This document shows positions 7,794 through 15,998 of a DNA stretch of 64,000 nucleotides, one piece after another. Location: positions 17,506-81,505 of the forward strand of contig NZ_JAUCDS010000012.1 of NCBI RefSeq assembly GCF_034674885.1. The letters are read 5' to 3'. Each line of letters begins with the position of its first letter. Position 1 is the stretch's first letter. The position numbers were made by a program, and so were the translations under genes. Source of the stretch: Castellaniella sp034674885. Lineage in GTDB: Bacteria > Pseudomonadota > Gammaproteobacteria > Burkholderiales > Burkholderiaceae_B. The notes under the pieces were generated by a model, which worked only from the letters and a program-made list of their open reading frames with translations, was not told the DNA's origin and did not search any database.

Positions 7794-9119
7794 TCAGGCT
7801 GCGTGATCTTCTGCTGCGGCAGCCCGGGCGGGCGCGCCGACCCGCGAGGCGGGAAAGACGATCGAGAACGTGCTGCCGGCGCCCGGTTCGCTGGTGATGT
7901 CCAGCGTCGCCTGGTGGCGCAGGACCACGTGTTTCGTGATGGCCAGGCCCAGGCCCGTGCCGCCGGTGGCGTGGGATCGGCCTCGGTCCACCCGGAAGAA
8001 GCGCTCGGTCAGGCGGGGAATGTCATCTGCGGCGATGCCGATGCCGGTGTCGCGCACCGAATAGCGGGCGCCGCCGTCGGCCTGCCGTGCCCAGGCCACC
8101 GCGATCGTGCCGCCTGCCGGGGTATAGCGCACGGCGTTGGTCAGCAGATTGCTGAGAGCGGATGACAGTTCGATGTCCTGTCCGATCACCTGCAAAGTAT
8201 CGTCCACGCGCACGTCGAATTGGTGTTGTCCGTTGGACAAGGCCTGGCATTGGGTCAGAGCGGTGCGGATCAGGGCGGGCACGGACACCGGGCTGCCGGG
8301 GCTGTTGGGGGTGGTTTCCAGGGACGACAGGGTCAGCAGATCGGCGACCAGGGCCTGCATATTGTGGGCCTGCTGGGCCATGAGTTCCAGATAGTGGCGC
8401 CGCTGGTCGGGACTGATGGCTTCGTCAGGCAGGTCCAGCAGCGTTTCCACGAAGCCGGACAGCACGGTCAGCGGGGTGCGCAGCTCGTGGGAAACATTGG
8501 CGACGAAGTCCTTGCGGGTGTTTTCCAGGCGTTCGATCTGGGTGATGTCGCGCGTGACCATGAGAAATTGGCCGACCCCGTAGGGCGCCAGGTGCAGCAG
8601 CAGGGTGCGAGTCTGGCCGCTGCGGCTCAGGTGCAGGATCAGCGGCTTGTCCCAGCTGTCCTGGCGGGCATAGCGGGCGAAGTCCGGCGCCCGGATGATG
8701 TTCAGGATGCTGTGTCCCCGGTCCTGGTGATGATTCAGACCCAGGTGTTCCGCTGCCGTCTGGTTGCACCACAGCAGGGATTTGTCGGGCCCCAGAGTCA
8801 GCGCGCCGTCGGGCAGGGCTTCGGCGGCCAGCAGGGCGCGCTGGAAATTGCGGTTGCGTTCCTGCAGGTCCAGGCGATTCTGTTTCAGCTTGCGGTAGAT
8901 GGGCGCCAGGACCTCGTCCCACGGGCCGACCGAGGATGGCGGCGGGTCGTCGATGTTGCGCACCCAGCGGGCGATGCGCGATAACTGCAGGCCGCTGACG
9001 AGAATCATGGCGAGCAGCCCCAGGGCGAAGATCGCCCAGCCGGTGGCGGCGCCCAGCCAGGCGCCCAGCAACCAGCCGCTCAGGGCCCAGAGCGCGATGG
9101 AAACAAGCGTTTTGGTCAT
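7794..9119 (-). CDS. phoR: Phosphate-regulon sensor histidine kinase
   Basis: 441-residue membrane histidine kinase that phosphorylates PhoB when phosphate is scarce. Two close hydrophobic segments fill residues 1-45; a PAS-like region lies about 100-200. The H-box is FVANVSHELRTPLTVL, with the phosphorylated histidine. The ATPase domain has NLLTNAVRYTPAGG (N-box) and DTGIGIAADDIPRLTERFFR plus GGTGLGLAI. The gene overlaps the phoB stop by four bases (ATGA), implying translational coupling. No phoU or pst genes are adjacent, so the PhoR identity rests on domain layout and the PhoB partner. Confidence 0.85.
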   Translation of the reverse strand: MTKTLVSIALWALSGWLLGAWLGAATGWAIFALGLLAMILVSGLQLSRIARWVRNIDDPPPSSVGPWDEVLAPIYRKLKQNRLDLQERNRNFQRALLAAEALPDGALTLGPDKSLLWCNQTAAEHLGLNHHQDRGHSILNIIRAPDFARYARQDSWDKPLILHLSRSGQTRTLLLHLAPYGVGQFLMVTRDITQIERLENTRKDFVANVSHELRTPLTVLSGFVETLLDLPDEAISPDQRRHYLELMAQQAHNMQALVADLLTLSSLETTPNSPGSPVSVPALIRTALTQCQALSNGQHQFDVRVDDTLQVIGQDIELSSALSNLLTNAVRYTPAGGTIAVAWARQADGGARYSVRDTGIGIAADDIPRLTERFFRVDRGRSHATGGTGLGLAITKHVVLRHQATLDITSEPGAGSTFSIVFPASRVGAPARAAAAEDHAA

Positions 9120-9811
9120 TCCGTATGTGTCGTGCTGAAACGGTAGCCCGCCCCCCGGACGGTCTGGATGGTGTGTTCCTGGCGGGCTGGCGAAAGCGCC
9201 TTGCGCAGGCGGCGGATGTGGACATCCACCGTGCGTTCTTCGACGAAGACGTGGTCGCCCCAGACCTGATCCAGCAGTTGGCTGCGGCTGTACACGCGCT
9301 GCGCATGCGTCATCAGGAAGTGTAGCAGGCGGAATTCGGTCGGCCCCATGGGCAGCGCTTGCTGGCGCCCGAAGACTTGCCGCGTGTTGGGGTCCAGTTG
9401 CAGATCCCCCGCCTGGATCAGGTCCGTGGTGAGCTGGGGGGCGCGGCGGCGCAGCAGCGATTTGATGCGGGCCAGCAGCTCGCGCGGGGAAAATGGTTTG
9501 GTCAGGTAGTCGTCGGCACCGGCCTCCAGCCCATCGACCTTGTCCTGTTCAGTGCCGCGCGCAGTCAGCATGATCAGGGGGATTTCGCGGGTGCGGGGGG
9601 CGGCGCGCAGCTGCTGGGCCAGGCGGATGCCGGGCTGGTCGGGCAGCATCCAGTCCAGCAGGATCAGATCGGGCAGCACACTCTGGATCTGGGCCAGGGC
9701 CTGGCGGCTGTCCTGCGCGGCATTGACCGCATAGCCGGCGTGTTGCAGGTTGATGGTCAGCAGTTCCAGGATGGCGGGTTCGTCTTCGATGATCAGAATC
9801 GTGGCGGACAT
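9116..9811 (-). CDS. phoB: Phosphate-regulon response regulator
   Basis: 231-residue OmpR/PhoB-family regulator. The receiver domain has the acidic pocket IEDEP, the phospho-acceptor aspartate in LILLDWMLPDQPG and the conserved lysine in LTKPFSPREL. The winged-helix DNA-binding domain (about residues 130-228) includes the recognition segment RTVDVHIRRLRKAL and ends GAGYRFS. MLPDQPG and the ERTVDVHIRRLRKAL helix are typical of PhoB. First gene of the phoBR pair; an inverted repeat at 9859-9882 lies about 50 bases upstream. Confidence 0.88.
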   Translation of the reverse strand: MSATILIIEDEPAILELLTINLQHAGYAVNAAQDSRQALAQIQSVLPDLILLDWMLPDQPGIRLAQQLRAAPRTREIPLIMLTARGTEQDKVDGLEAGADDYLTKPFSPRELLARIKSLLRRRAPQLTTDLIQAGDLQLDPNTRQVFGRQQALPMGPTEFRLLHFLMTHAQRVYSRSQLLDQVWGDHVFVEERTVDVHIRRLRKALSPARQEHTIQTVRGAGYRFSTTHTE

Positions 9812-9858
9812 GACAGATGTGTGAATCCTGTGGTCGTGTTGATCGTCGTCATCATACG

Positions 9859-9882
9859 GTCACATTATTTCATTCATGTGAC
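9859..9882. promoter_or_regulatory. Inverted repeat between phoB and ubiE
   Basis: GTCACAT (9859-9865) and ATGTGAC (9876-9882) form a perfect 7-bp inverted repeat with a 10-base spacer in the 131-bp divergent region. The geometry fits a dimeric regulator site. It is not a clear Pho box (which would be two CTGTCAT direct repeats). Confidence 0.4.
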
Positions 9883-9942
9883 GCTGCCGCCGCCTGGGTG
9901 CGGGGCCGTGAGTGCAAAGGAATGCGGTACGATACGCGGATC

Positions 9943-10707
9943 ATGACTGAATCATCCCGACAGCCCGGCCAGGGGCCGGAAACCCATTTCGGATTCGAGA
10001 CCGTTCGCGAGGCCGACAAGGCCCATCGCGTGGCCGAGGTCTTTCATTCGGTGGCCAGCCGCTACGATGTGATGAACGACCTGATGTCGGGTGGCCTGCA
10101 TCGGGTCTGGAAGGCCTTTACGGTCGGCCGGGCGCAGATCCGGCCAGGCATGCGGGTGCTGGACATCGCCGGGGGCACCGGCGATCTGGCGCGGGCATTC
10201 GCCAAACGCGCCGGGCCGAGCGGCCAGGTCTGGCTGACCGATATCAACGATTCCATGCTTCGAGTGGGGCGCGACCGCCTGCTGGATCGCGGTCTGGTGA
10301 CGCCGGTGGCGGTGTGCGATGCCGAATGCCTGCCATTTCCCGACCATTATTTTGATCGGGTGTCGGTGGCGTTCGGGCTGCGCAACATGACGCACAAGGA
10401 CCGCGCCCTGGCTGAAATGCATCGCGTGCTGAAACCTGGCGGCAAGCTGCTGGTGCTGGAATTTTCCCGCGTGGCTCCGGCGTTGGCGCCCGTCTACGAC
10501 TGGTATTCCTTCAATGTCCTGCCCAAGATCGGCCAGGTCGTTGCGTCCGACGAGGCCAGCTATCGCTATCTGGCTGAATCCATCCGCATGCACCCGGATC
10601 AGGAAACCCTGGCCGACATGCTGCGCACGGTCGGGTTCGGCAGGGTGCAGTACTTCAACATGACGGCCGGCGTGGTGGCGCTGCACGAAGGCGTGCGGCT
10701 GGATTGA
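9943..10707 (+). CDS. ubiE: Demethylmenaquinone/2-methoxy-6-polyprenyl-1,4-benzoquinol methyltransferase
   Basis: 254-residue SAM-dependent C-methyltransferase of ubiquinone synthesis. Motif I is VLDIAGGTGDLARAFA; family signatures include FHSVASRYDVMNDLMSGGLH near the N-terminus and YRYLAESIRMHPDQETLADM near the C-terminus. The ATG at 9943 (MTESSRQ) is chosen since an earlier in-frame extension lacks conservation. It heads a block with ubiJ and ubiB, two accessory ubiquinone factors, which supports the role. A strong terminator follows, so it may be transcribed alone. Confidence 0.94.
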   Translation: MTESSRQPGQGPETHFGFETVREADKAHRVAEVFHSVASRYDVMNDLMSGGLHRVWKAFTVGRAQIRPGMRVLDIAGGTGDLARAFAKRAGPSGQVWLTDINDSMLRVGRDRLLDRGLVTPVAVCDAECLPFPDHYFDRVSVAFGLRNMTHKDRALAEMHRVLKPGGKLLVLEFSRVAPALAPVYDWYSFNVLPKIGQVVASDEASYRYLAESIRMHPDQETLADMLRTVGFGRVQYFNMTAGVVALHEGVRLD

Positions 10708-10730
10708 TCACCCTTTCTCGCCGGGTTTTG

Positions 10731-10763
10731 CGCAGGGCCGCGTAACGCGGCCCTGCGTGTTTT
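10731..10763 (+). terminator. Strong rho-independent terminator after ubiE
   Basis: CGCAGGGCCGCG (10731-10742) and CGCGGCCCTGCG (10746-10757) form a perfect 12-bp stem with a TAA triloop, followed by TGTTTT. Confidence 0.85.
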
Positions 10764-10897
10764 CGGGGTGCCCGGGTTTTGCATGATTTCTGCTGCGAGT
10801 GGGCGGGATCTATGGTAATTTACTGAAATTCAGCTTCCTGTCAGCTTTAATTTTTTCTGGCAGTTTCGAGCTGATGACCGATTTCCCAGGAGACTCC

Positions 10898-11869
10898 ATG
10901 ATTGTTCAAATGCCACGCTGGTTCCTAGCTACCCTGCTGCTGGTCGCGGCGCTGATGATGCTGGCCGTCACGTCCGACGCCCAGGCGCGCCGCATGGGCG
11001 GTGGCGCCAGCTTTGGCCGCCAGTCCTCCAACGTCACGAAACAGCGCCAGGCGGTCACGCCGCCCGCAGCCACGACGACGCAGCGGGCGGCGACGCCCGC
11101 TGCGGGCGCGGCTGCCGGTACGGCAGCTGCAGGCGCCGCCGCCAAATCGGGCATGTCCCGCTGGCTGGGCCCCATCGCCGGCATCGCGGCTGGCCTGGGA
11201 ATTGCCGCCCTGCTGTCCAGCATGGGGCTGTCGGGCGCCTTCCTGGAATTCCTGTCCAGCGCCCTGCTGATCGGGCTGGTGATCTTTGCCGTCATGTTCC
11301 TGGTGCGCCGTTTGCGTGGCGCGCAGCGTCCTTTGGCCACGGCCGGGGCTGCGGGCGCAGGCAACAACAGCTATCGCCAGTCGCAGCAGCCGTCCGCCTG
11401 GACACCGCCGCCTGCGGCGGCAGCCCCCGCCGCGTCGGCTGCGCCGGTGATCGAATCCGTTTCGTCCACTGCCAGTCATGATCCGTCCTGGTTCATTCCG
11501 GGCGACTTCGACGTGCCGACCTTCCTGAACCAGGCCAAGCAGCAGTTCACCCAGATCCAGGCCCTGTGGGACGCTGGCGACCGGTCCGCGCTGCGCGAAC
11601 TGCTGACCGATGACCTGCTGGCGGAAATCACCCCGCGCCTGCCCCAGCCGGGCGAGGGCAATCACACGGAAATCGTGCTGCTGAACGCCGAACTGCTGGG
11701 GATCGAAGCCGTGGCGGGCGGCCACCTGGCCAGCGTGCGCTATTCGGGCATGCTGCGCGAGGCCCCTGGTGCCGAGGCCTTCCGCCTGGAAGAAGTCTGG
11801 AACCTGTACAAGGCCGATGGCGCCGGCTGGCTGCTGGCCGGTATTCAGCAACTGAATCCACAGGCCTGA
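10898..11869 (+). CDS. Tim44-like domain membrane protein
   Basis: 323-residue protein. An N-terminal hydrophobic segment (about residues 8-28, MLAVTSDAQA) looks like a signal peptide. An Ala/Thr/Gln-rich stretch follows, then two hydrophobic segments around GPIAGIAAGLGIAALLSSMG and SALLIGLVIFAVMFLVRRLR. After a second Pro/Ala linker comes a C-terminal Tim44/MBA1-like domain of about 150 residues (starting DPSWFIPGDFDVPTFLNQAK). In bacteria this family is membrane-attached and of uncertain role. AGGAGACTCC precedes the ATG at 10898. It sits between ubiE and ubiJ, a context common in Burkholderiales. Confidence 0.82.
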   Translation: MIVQMPRWFLATLLLVAALMMLAVTSDAQARRMGGGASFGRQSSNVTKQRQAVTPPAATTTQRAATPAAGAAAGTAAAGAAAKSGMSRWLGPIAGIAAGLGIAALLSSMGLSGAFLEFLSSALLIGLVIFAVMFLVRRLRGAQRPLATAGAAGAGNNSYRQSQQPSAWTPPPAAAAPAASAAPVIESVSSTASHDPSWFIPGDFDVPTFLNQAKQQFTQIQALWDAGDRSALRELLTDDLLAEITPRLPQPGEGNHTEIVLLNAELLGIEAVAGGHLASVRYSGMLREAPGAEAFRLEEVWNLYKADGAGWLLAGIQQLNPQA

Positions 11870-11950
11870 TCCGGCCTGCGGAGCGGGGCGCGGACCGCGT
11901 GCTGTGGTCTGCGGTCCCGCGTGGGCAGTGCCCAAAACCAGTAAACTGAG

Positions 11951-11994
11951 GGTCCGGGATCGCCATCATGGCAGGTCCCGGACCTTCGGTTTTC
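11951..11994 (+). terminator. Terminator-like hairpin in the ubiJ leader
   Basis: GGTCCGGGA (11951-11959) and TCCCGGACC (11976-11984) form a perfect 9-bp stem with a 16-base loop, followed by TTCGGTTTTC. It ends only 6 bases before the ubiJ ATG, so it could terminate the Tim44 gene's transcript or attenuate ubiJB expression. Confidence 0.5.
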
Positions 11995-11999
11995 TGCGC

Positions 12000-12626
12000 A
12001 TGAATAATAAATTCTTTCCTCCTTTTCTGCCCCGGCCTGCGGACTTGCTGCTGCGCGGGCTCAATGCGCTGCTGCGCCGCGAATCCTGGGCCGGCGCGCG
12101 CCTGGCCGGACATGCCGGGAAGTCCGTGCGGGTTGCTGCGGGGGCCTGGTCGCTGCAGATCAGCATCGAGTCCGATGGGGCATTGCAGGTCTGCGATGAC
12201 GCCGTGGTCCCCGATGTCACACTGTCCATCCCGGCCGATCGCCTGCGGGAATTGCCGGCCGCCTGGCGGCAACAAGGCCTGGCGGGGGTGACGGCCCTGG
12301 CGCATATCCAGGGGGATGCCGGCCTGGCGCACCTGGTGTCCGATCTGGCGAGGGATCTGCGCTGGGATGTCGAAGACGATCTGTCGCGCGTCGTTGGCGA
12401 TGCGATGGCCGTGCGCCTGGTTCAGGGCGGCCGGCAATTGGCCGCCGGGGTGCGCCACAGCGCGGTGCGGGCGCAGGATAACCTGACTGAATATCTGGCG
12501 GAAGAGTCCGGCATCGGCGTGCGGGGCGCGGATTTCCGCCGCTGGCGCGGCGATCTGCGCGCGCTGGAATCCCGGCTGGACCGACTGGATGCCCGCGTGC
12601 GGCAGCTGCCGGGGGACGCATGCTGA
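12000..12626 (+). CDS. ubiJ: Ubiquinone biosynthesis accessory factor with SCP2 domain
   Basis: 208-residue protein with an SCP2-like lipid-binding domain in the first ~110 residues (LNALLRRESWAGARLAGHAG, then VTLSIPADRLRELP) and an alpha-helical C-terminal half ending in a coiled-coil-like ALESRLDRLDARVRQL. UbiJ binds ubiquinone intermediates in the cytosolic Ubi complex in E. coli. Its stop overlaps the ubiB start (ATGCTGA), implying coupling. Divergent primary sequence is normal for UbiJ; position between ubiE and ubiB is the best support. Confidence 0.82.
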   Translation: MNNKFFPPFLPRPADLLLRGLNALLRRESWAGARLAGHAGKSVRVAAGAWSLQISIESDGALQVCDDAVVPDVTLSIPADRLRELPAAWRQQGLAGVTALAHIQGDAGLAHLVSDLARDLRWDVEDDLSRVVGDAMAVRLVQGGRQLAAGVRHSAVRAQDNLTEYLAEESGIGVRGADFRRWRGDLRALESRLDRLDARVRQLPGDAC

Positions 12627-14185
12627 CGTTCTGCCGTCTGGTCTATATTTTATGGGTCAGCCTGCGCTATCGGCTGGATGAGCTGGTGCTGTCCAGTCTG
12701 CAGCATCCCTGGGCGCATGCGCTGTTGCGCGTGGTGTGCCTGGGCCGTCGCCCGCGCCGACCCAGAGGCGAAAGGCTGCGGCTGGCCCTGGAAACCCTGG
12801 GGCCGATCTACGTGAAATTCGGCCAAGTGCTGTCCACGCGCCGCGATCTGGTGCCGACTGATATTGCCGATGAACTGGCCCGTCTGCAGGACCGCGTGCC
12901 GCCCTTTCCGTCGGATCAGGCGGCGGCCATCATCCAGGAATCCCTGGGCGCGGCGCCTCAGACGCTGTTTGCGCAGTTCGACCGCGATCCGGTGGCATCC
13001 GCCTCGATCGCCCAGGTGCATTTTGCCGTCCTGCACGACGGGCGCGAGGTCGCCGTCAAGGTCCTGCGCCCTGGCATGCGCGAAGCCATCGAGCGCGATC
13101 TGACCCTGTTGCGGGCCCTGGCGGGTCTGGTCGAACGCCTGGCCCCGGATGGCCGCCGCCTGAAGCCGCGCGAGGTTGTCGCGGAATTCGACAAGTACCT
13201 GCACGACGAACTGGACCTGATCCGCGAGGCGGCCAATTGCAGCCAGCTGCGGCGCAATTTCGGGCCGGATACCGGTCGGGCCGATCTGCTGCTGGTGCCT
13301 GAAGTCGTCTGGGAATTCTGCGCCAGCCAGGTCTTTACCATGCAGCGCATGCGCGGGGTGCCGGTCAGCCGGGTGGCCCAGCTGCGCGAAATGGGGGTGG
13401 ACATCCCATTGCTGGCGCGCCAGGGTGTGGAAATCTTTTTCATGCAGGTGTTCATCGACGGCTTTTTCCATGCCGATATGCACCCGGGCAACATCTACGT
13501 GTCCGACGCCCCGGATAGCCTGGGGCGCTACATCGCACTGGATTTCGGCATTGTCGGTTCGCTGTCGGAATTCGACAAGAACTACCTGGCGCAGAATTTC
13601 CTGGCCTTCTTTCGACGCGACTATCGCCGGGTGGCGCAACTGCACATCGAATCGGGCTGGGTGCCACCCACCACCCGCGAGGAAGAACTCGAAGGCGCAG
13701 TGCGGGCGGTGTGCGAACCCTATTTCGACCGGCCCCTGGCGGAGATCTCCCTGGGACAGGTGCTGCTGCGTCTGTTCCAGACTTCGCGCCGCTTCAATGT
13801 GGAAATCCAGCCCCAGCTGGTGCTGCTGCAAAAGACCTTGCTGAACGTCGAGGGCATGGGGCGTGAACTGGACCCCAACCTGGATCTCTGGCAGACCGCC
13901 AAGCCGTTCCTGGAACGCTGGATGCATCAGCGGGTGGGCCTGAAGGGCCTGCGCCAGCGACTGGACCAGGAAGCCAGCCAGTGGGCGCAGATCCTGCCGC
14001 AGATTCCCCGGTTGGTCTATACCCGGCTGAACCATCCCGATCCAGGGCCCGCCATGCGCTCTGAACTGGAACGGCTGCGCCGTGCCCAGGAAGGCGCCAA
14101 CCGTCTGCTGGTCGTGCTGTGCGGCATTCTGGCCGTGGGGCTGGGGATAGCGGTCTGGGCGCTGACGCGGGGGGGCGGGGTATGA
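12620..14185 (+). CDS. ubiB: Ubiquinone biosynthesis regulatory protein kinase-like UbiB
   Basis: 521-residue ABC1/UbiB-family atypical kinase/ATPase needed for ubiquinone synthesis. Seen: the KxGQ motif in YVKFGQVLSTRRDLVP, ASIAQVHFAVLHDGREVAVK, the catalytic-loop stretch FHADMHPGNIYVS and the metal-binding ALDFGIVGSL. The C-terminus has hydrophobic segments (LLVVLCGILAVGLGIAVWAL) that anchor it in the inner membrane. The start overlaps ubiJ by 7 bases, and its stop overlaps the next gene's ATG. Confidence 0.94.
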   Translation: MLTFCRLVYILWVSLRYRLDELVLSSLQHPWAHALLRVVCLGRRPRRPRGERLRLALETLGPIYVKFGQVLSTRRDLVPTDIADELARLQDRVPPFPSDQAAAIIQESLGAAPQTLFAQFDRDPVASASIAQVHFAVLHDGREVAVKVLRPGMREAIERDLTLLRALAGLVERLAPDGRRLKPREVVAEFDKYLHDELDLIREAANCSQLRRNFGPDTGRADLLLVPEVVWEFCASQVFTMQRMRGVPVSRVAQLREMGVDIPLLARQGVEIFFMQVFIDGFFHADMHPGNIYVSDAPDSLGRYIALDFGIVGSLSEFDKNYLAQNFLAFFRRDYRRVAQLHIESGWVPPTTREEELEGAVRAVCEPYFDRPLAEISLGQVLLRLFQTSRRFNVEIQPQLVLLQKTLLNVEGMGRELDPNLDLWQTAKPFLERWMHQRVGLKGLRQRLDQEASQWAQILPQIPRLVYTRLNHPDPGPAMRSELERLRRAQEGANRLLVVLCGILAVGLGIAVWALTRGGGV

Positions 14186-14727
14186 CGGCCGAATCATCCG
14201 ATCGAGCCCACGACGCCTCGGCCGCAGGCTCGGTGGATGGTACGCCCATGCCCCGCTTCGAGTCCAAGATCCTGGCCCCGGAGGATTGCCGTCAGGCGAT
14301 TGCCCAGGGCCGTTTGCCACGCCCCTGGGTGTTCACAAACGGGGTGTTCGACATCCTGCATCGCGGTCACGTCACCTACCTGGATCAGGCGGCTCAGCTG
14401 GGCGGTTCACTGATCGTCGCGGTCAATACCGATGCGTCCGTGCGCCGGCTGGGCAAGGGCGCTGACCGGCCTTTGAATGCCTGCGCAGACCGGGCGGCCC
14501 TGCTGGCGGCCCTGGCCTGCGTGGACCTGGTGACCTGGTTCGAGGAAGACACGCCTCTGGAACTGATCCAGGCATTGCGCCCGGACATCATCGTCAAGGG
14601 CGGCGACTACGATATGGATCTGTTGCCCGAAACCGCCGCAGTGCGCAGCTGGGGCGGGCGAGCGGTAGCCATCCCGTTTGAACACCAGCGGTCCACCACG
14701 GCCCTGCTGCGGAAAATTCGCCAGTAA
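14182..14727 (+). CDS. rfaE2: D-glycero-beta-D-manno-heptose 1-phosphate adenylyltransferase
   Basis: Single-domain cytidylyltransferase-like enzyme that adenylates heptose-1-phosphate to ADP-heptose for the LPS inner core. Motifs: FTNGVFDILHRGHVTYLDQA with the HxGH signature, VAVNTDASVRRLGKG, IVKGGDYDMDLLPE and a C-terminal STTALLRKIR. This is the stand-alone counterpart of the HldE C-domain, as usual in Betaproteobacteria. The ATG at 14182 overlaps the ubiB stop (ATGA) and gives 181 residues. The ATG at 14248 (MPRFESK) gives 159 residues and matches the usual family N-terminus, so the true start is open. Confidence 0.88.
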   Translation: MTAESSDRAHDASAAGSVDGTPMPRFESKILAPEDCRQAIAQGRLPRPWVFTNGVFDILHRGHVTYLDQAAQLGGSLIVAVNTDASVRRLGKGADRPLNACADRAALLAALACVDLVTWFEEDTPLELIQALRPDIIVKGGDYDMDLLPETAAVRSWGGRAVAIPFEHQRSTTALLRKIRQ

Positions 14728-14777
14728 GATCGTGGCCCCTCAGGCAGTTCCAGCCATCGACACCCGAAAGGAATACT

Positions 14778-15176
14778 TTGCCCTTTATGAAAAAGAAAAT
14801 CCGCCTGCAGCTTCTTGAAGGCGCTTACGCTGTATCGCGCCTGAGCCCATCGTCGGCGATTCCGGCCTGGGCTGACGGCCCGGGGTTCGTGTCCATCAGT
14901 CGCGGGCGCGAAGAGCTCTCCATCGTGTGTCGCCAAGAACGGGTGCCGGAAGGCATCACGACGCAGGGGGGATGGACGGCGCTTTGTTTCGCCGGCCCCT
15001 TTGCATTTGACGAGATTGGAATTGTGTTGTCGGTCGTGCAGCCACTATCCGAACGCGGCATTGGAGTTTTTGTGGTCTCTACCTACGACACCGACTACAT
15101 GCTGCTGAAGAGCGCGGATATGGCACGAGCGACGGAAGTGCTGATCGACGCCGGCCATACGCTGCTGCCTGCTTGA
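14778..15176 (+). CDS. ACT-domain-containing protein
   Basis: 132-residue (or 129) small protein built from a tandem ACT-like fold, about residues 5-65 and 65-130. It has VSISRGREELSIVCRQERVP and GIGVFVVSTYDTDYMLLK, the latter typical of the CASTOR/ACT_7 amino-acid-sensing family. The precise ligand is unknown. AAAGGA at 14767-14772 is ideally spaced for the TTG at 14778 but 14 bases from the ATG at 14787, so the TTG is taken as start. A perfect hairpin follows the stop. Confidence 0.75.
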   Translation: MPFMKKKIRLQLLEGAYAVSRLSPSSAIPAWADGPGFVSISRGREELSIVCRQERVPEGITTQGGWTALCFAGPFAFDEIGIVLSVVQPLSERGIGVFVVSTYDTDYMLLKSADMARATEVLIDAGHTLLPA

Positions 15177-15203
15177 GATCTGCAACCCTTTTTATTGCAG
15201 ATC
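15177..15203. terminator. Bidirectional hairpin between convergent genes
   Basis: GATCTGCAA (15177-15185) and TTGCAGATC (15195-15203) form a perfect 9-bp stem with loop CCCTTTTTA, in the gap between the ACT-domain gene and the convergent methyltransferase gene. There is no T-tail outside the stem, so termination is inferred from position. Confidence 0.5.
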
Positions 15204-15221
15204 AGCCAGATCCGTGTGTGG

Positions 15222-15902
15222 TCAGAACTTGAAGCGGGACCGCGCCGTGCCGCGCAGGGGCTTGGTCCAGGTGTCGAAGATCTGCTCGGTTTCAAAGTTC
15301 GCAGCGCTGGTGCGCGTGATGCGGCAGGCGGTCATGATGGGATTGTGCCCCACGATGGCCACCAGGCGCCCGCCCACGGCCAGCTGGTATTTCAGTGCGT
15401 CGGGCACGGTGGGGACTGAGCCGGTGATCAGGATGGCATCGTATTCTGCCGTGCCCCAGCCCGCGTGAGCATCGCCGGTTTCCTGCACGACATTGCCGAT
15501 CTGGCTGCGCGCCAGGTTGGCCTGGGCGAAGGCGGCCAGACGGCTGTCGATCTCGATGGACGTGACCTGCTGGCACAGGAGCGACAGCAGCGCGGCCTGG
15601 TAGCCGGACCCGGTGCCGATTTCCAGCACGCAGTCGCTGGGGATCAGGTGCAGTTCTTCGATGAGTTTCGTTTCGACCTTGGGCGAGAGCATGTGTTCGC
15701 GCGTGTCGACGCCGTCGATGATCAGCGGCAGTTCCGTGTCCGTGAACGCCAGGGCCTGCAGCTGCGGCGGCACGAAGCGTTCGCGCGGCAGGTCGAAGGC
15801 CGCCTGCAGCAGGCGCTCGTTCTGGACATTCCAGGGGCGGATCTGCTGTTCGACCATGTTGAAACGGGCACGTTCGGCATCGCTGATGTCATTGACGTTC
15901 AT
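15222..15902 (-). CDS. Protein-L-isoaspartate O-methyltransferase family protein
   Basis: 226-residue SAM-dependent methyltransferase of the PCMT family, which repairs isoaspartyl residues. Motif I is VLEIGTGSGYQAALLSLLCQ, followed by VTSIEID; the N-terminus has FNMVEQQIRPWNVQNERLL and RERFVPPQLQALAFTDTELP. The usual PCMT substrate signature near the N-terminus is less clear than in E. coli Pcm, so this belongs to the divergent subgroup often placed next to tolC in other species. A TATAAT lies upstream on the minus strand at 15935-15940. Confidence 0.8.
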   Translation of the reverse strand: MNVNDISDAERARFNMVEQQIRPWNVQNERLLQAAFDLPRERFVPPQLQALAFTDTELPLIIDGVDTREHMLSPKVETKLIEELHLIPSDCVLEIGTGSGYQAALLSLLCQQVTSIEIDSRLAAFAQANLARSQIGNVVQETGDAHAGWGTAEYDAILITGSVPTVPDALKYQLAVGGRLVAIVGHNPIMTACRITRTSAANFETEQIFDTWTKPLRGTARSRFKF

Positions 15903-15998
15903 GTCTCGTAAGCCTTAGGGTTAACGTGAGTCGATTATAGGCCAGACCCCGGCGCATGCGGGGGCAGGCCGGTGTCTGGAGAGGTCTTTTGCGGTGGA

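Noticed and set aside
12650..14320. 556-codon minus frame opposite ubiB
   Set aside because: The plus strand has full UbiB motifs; the minus product is a shadow.
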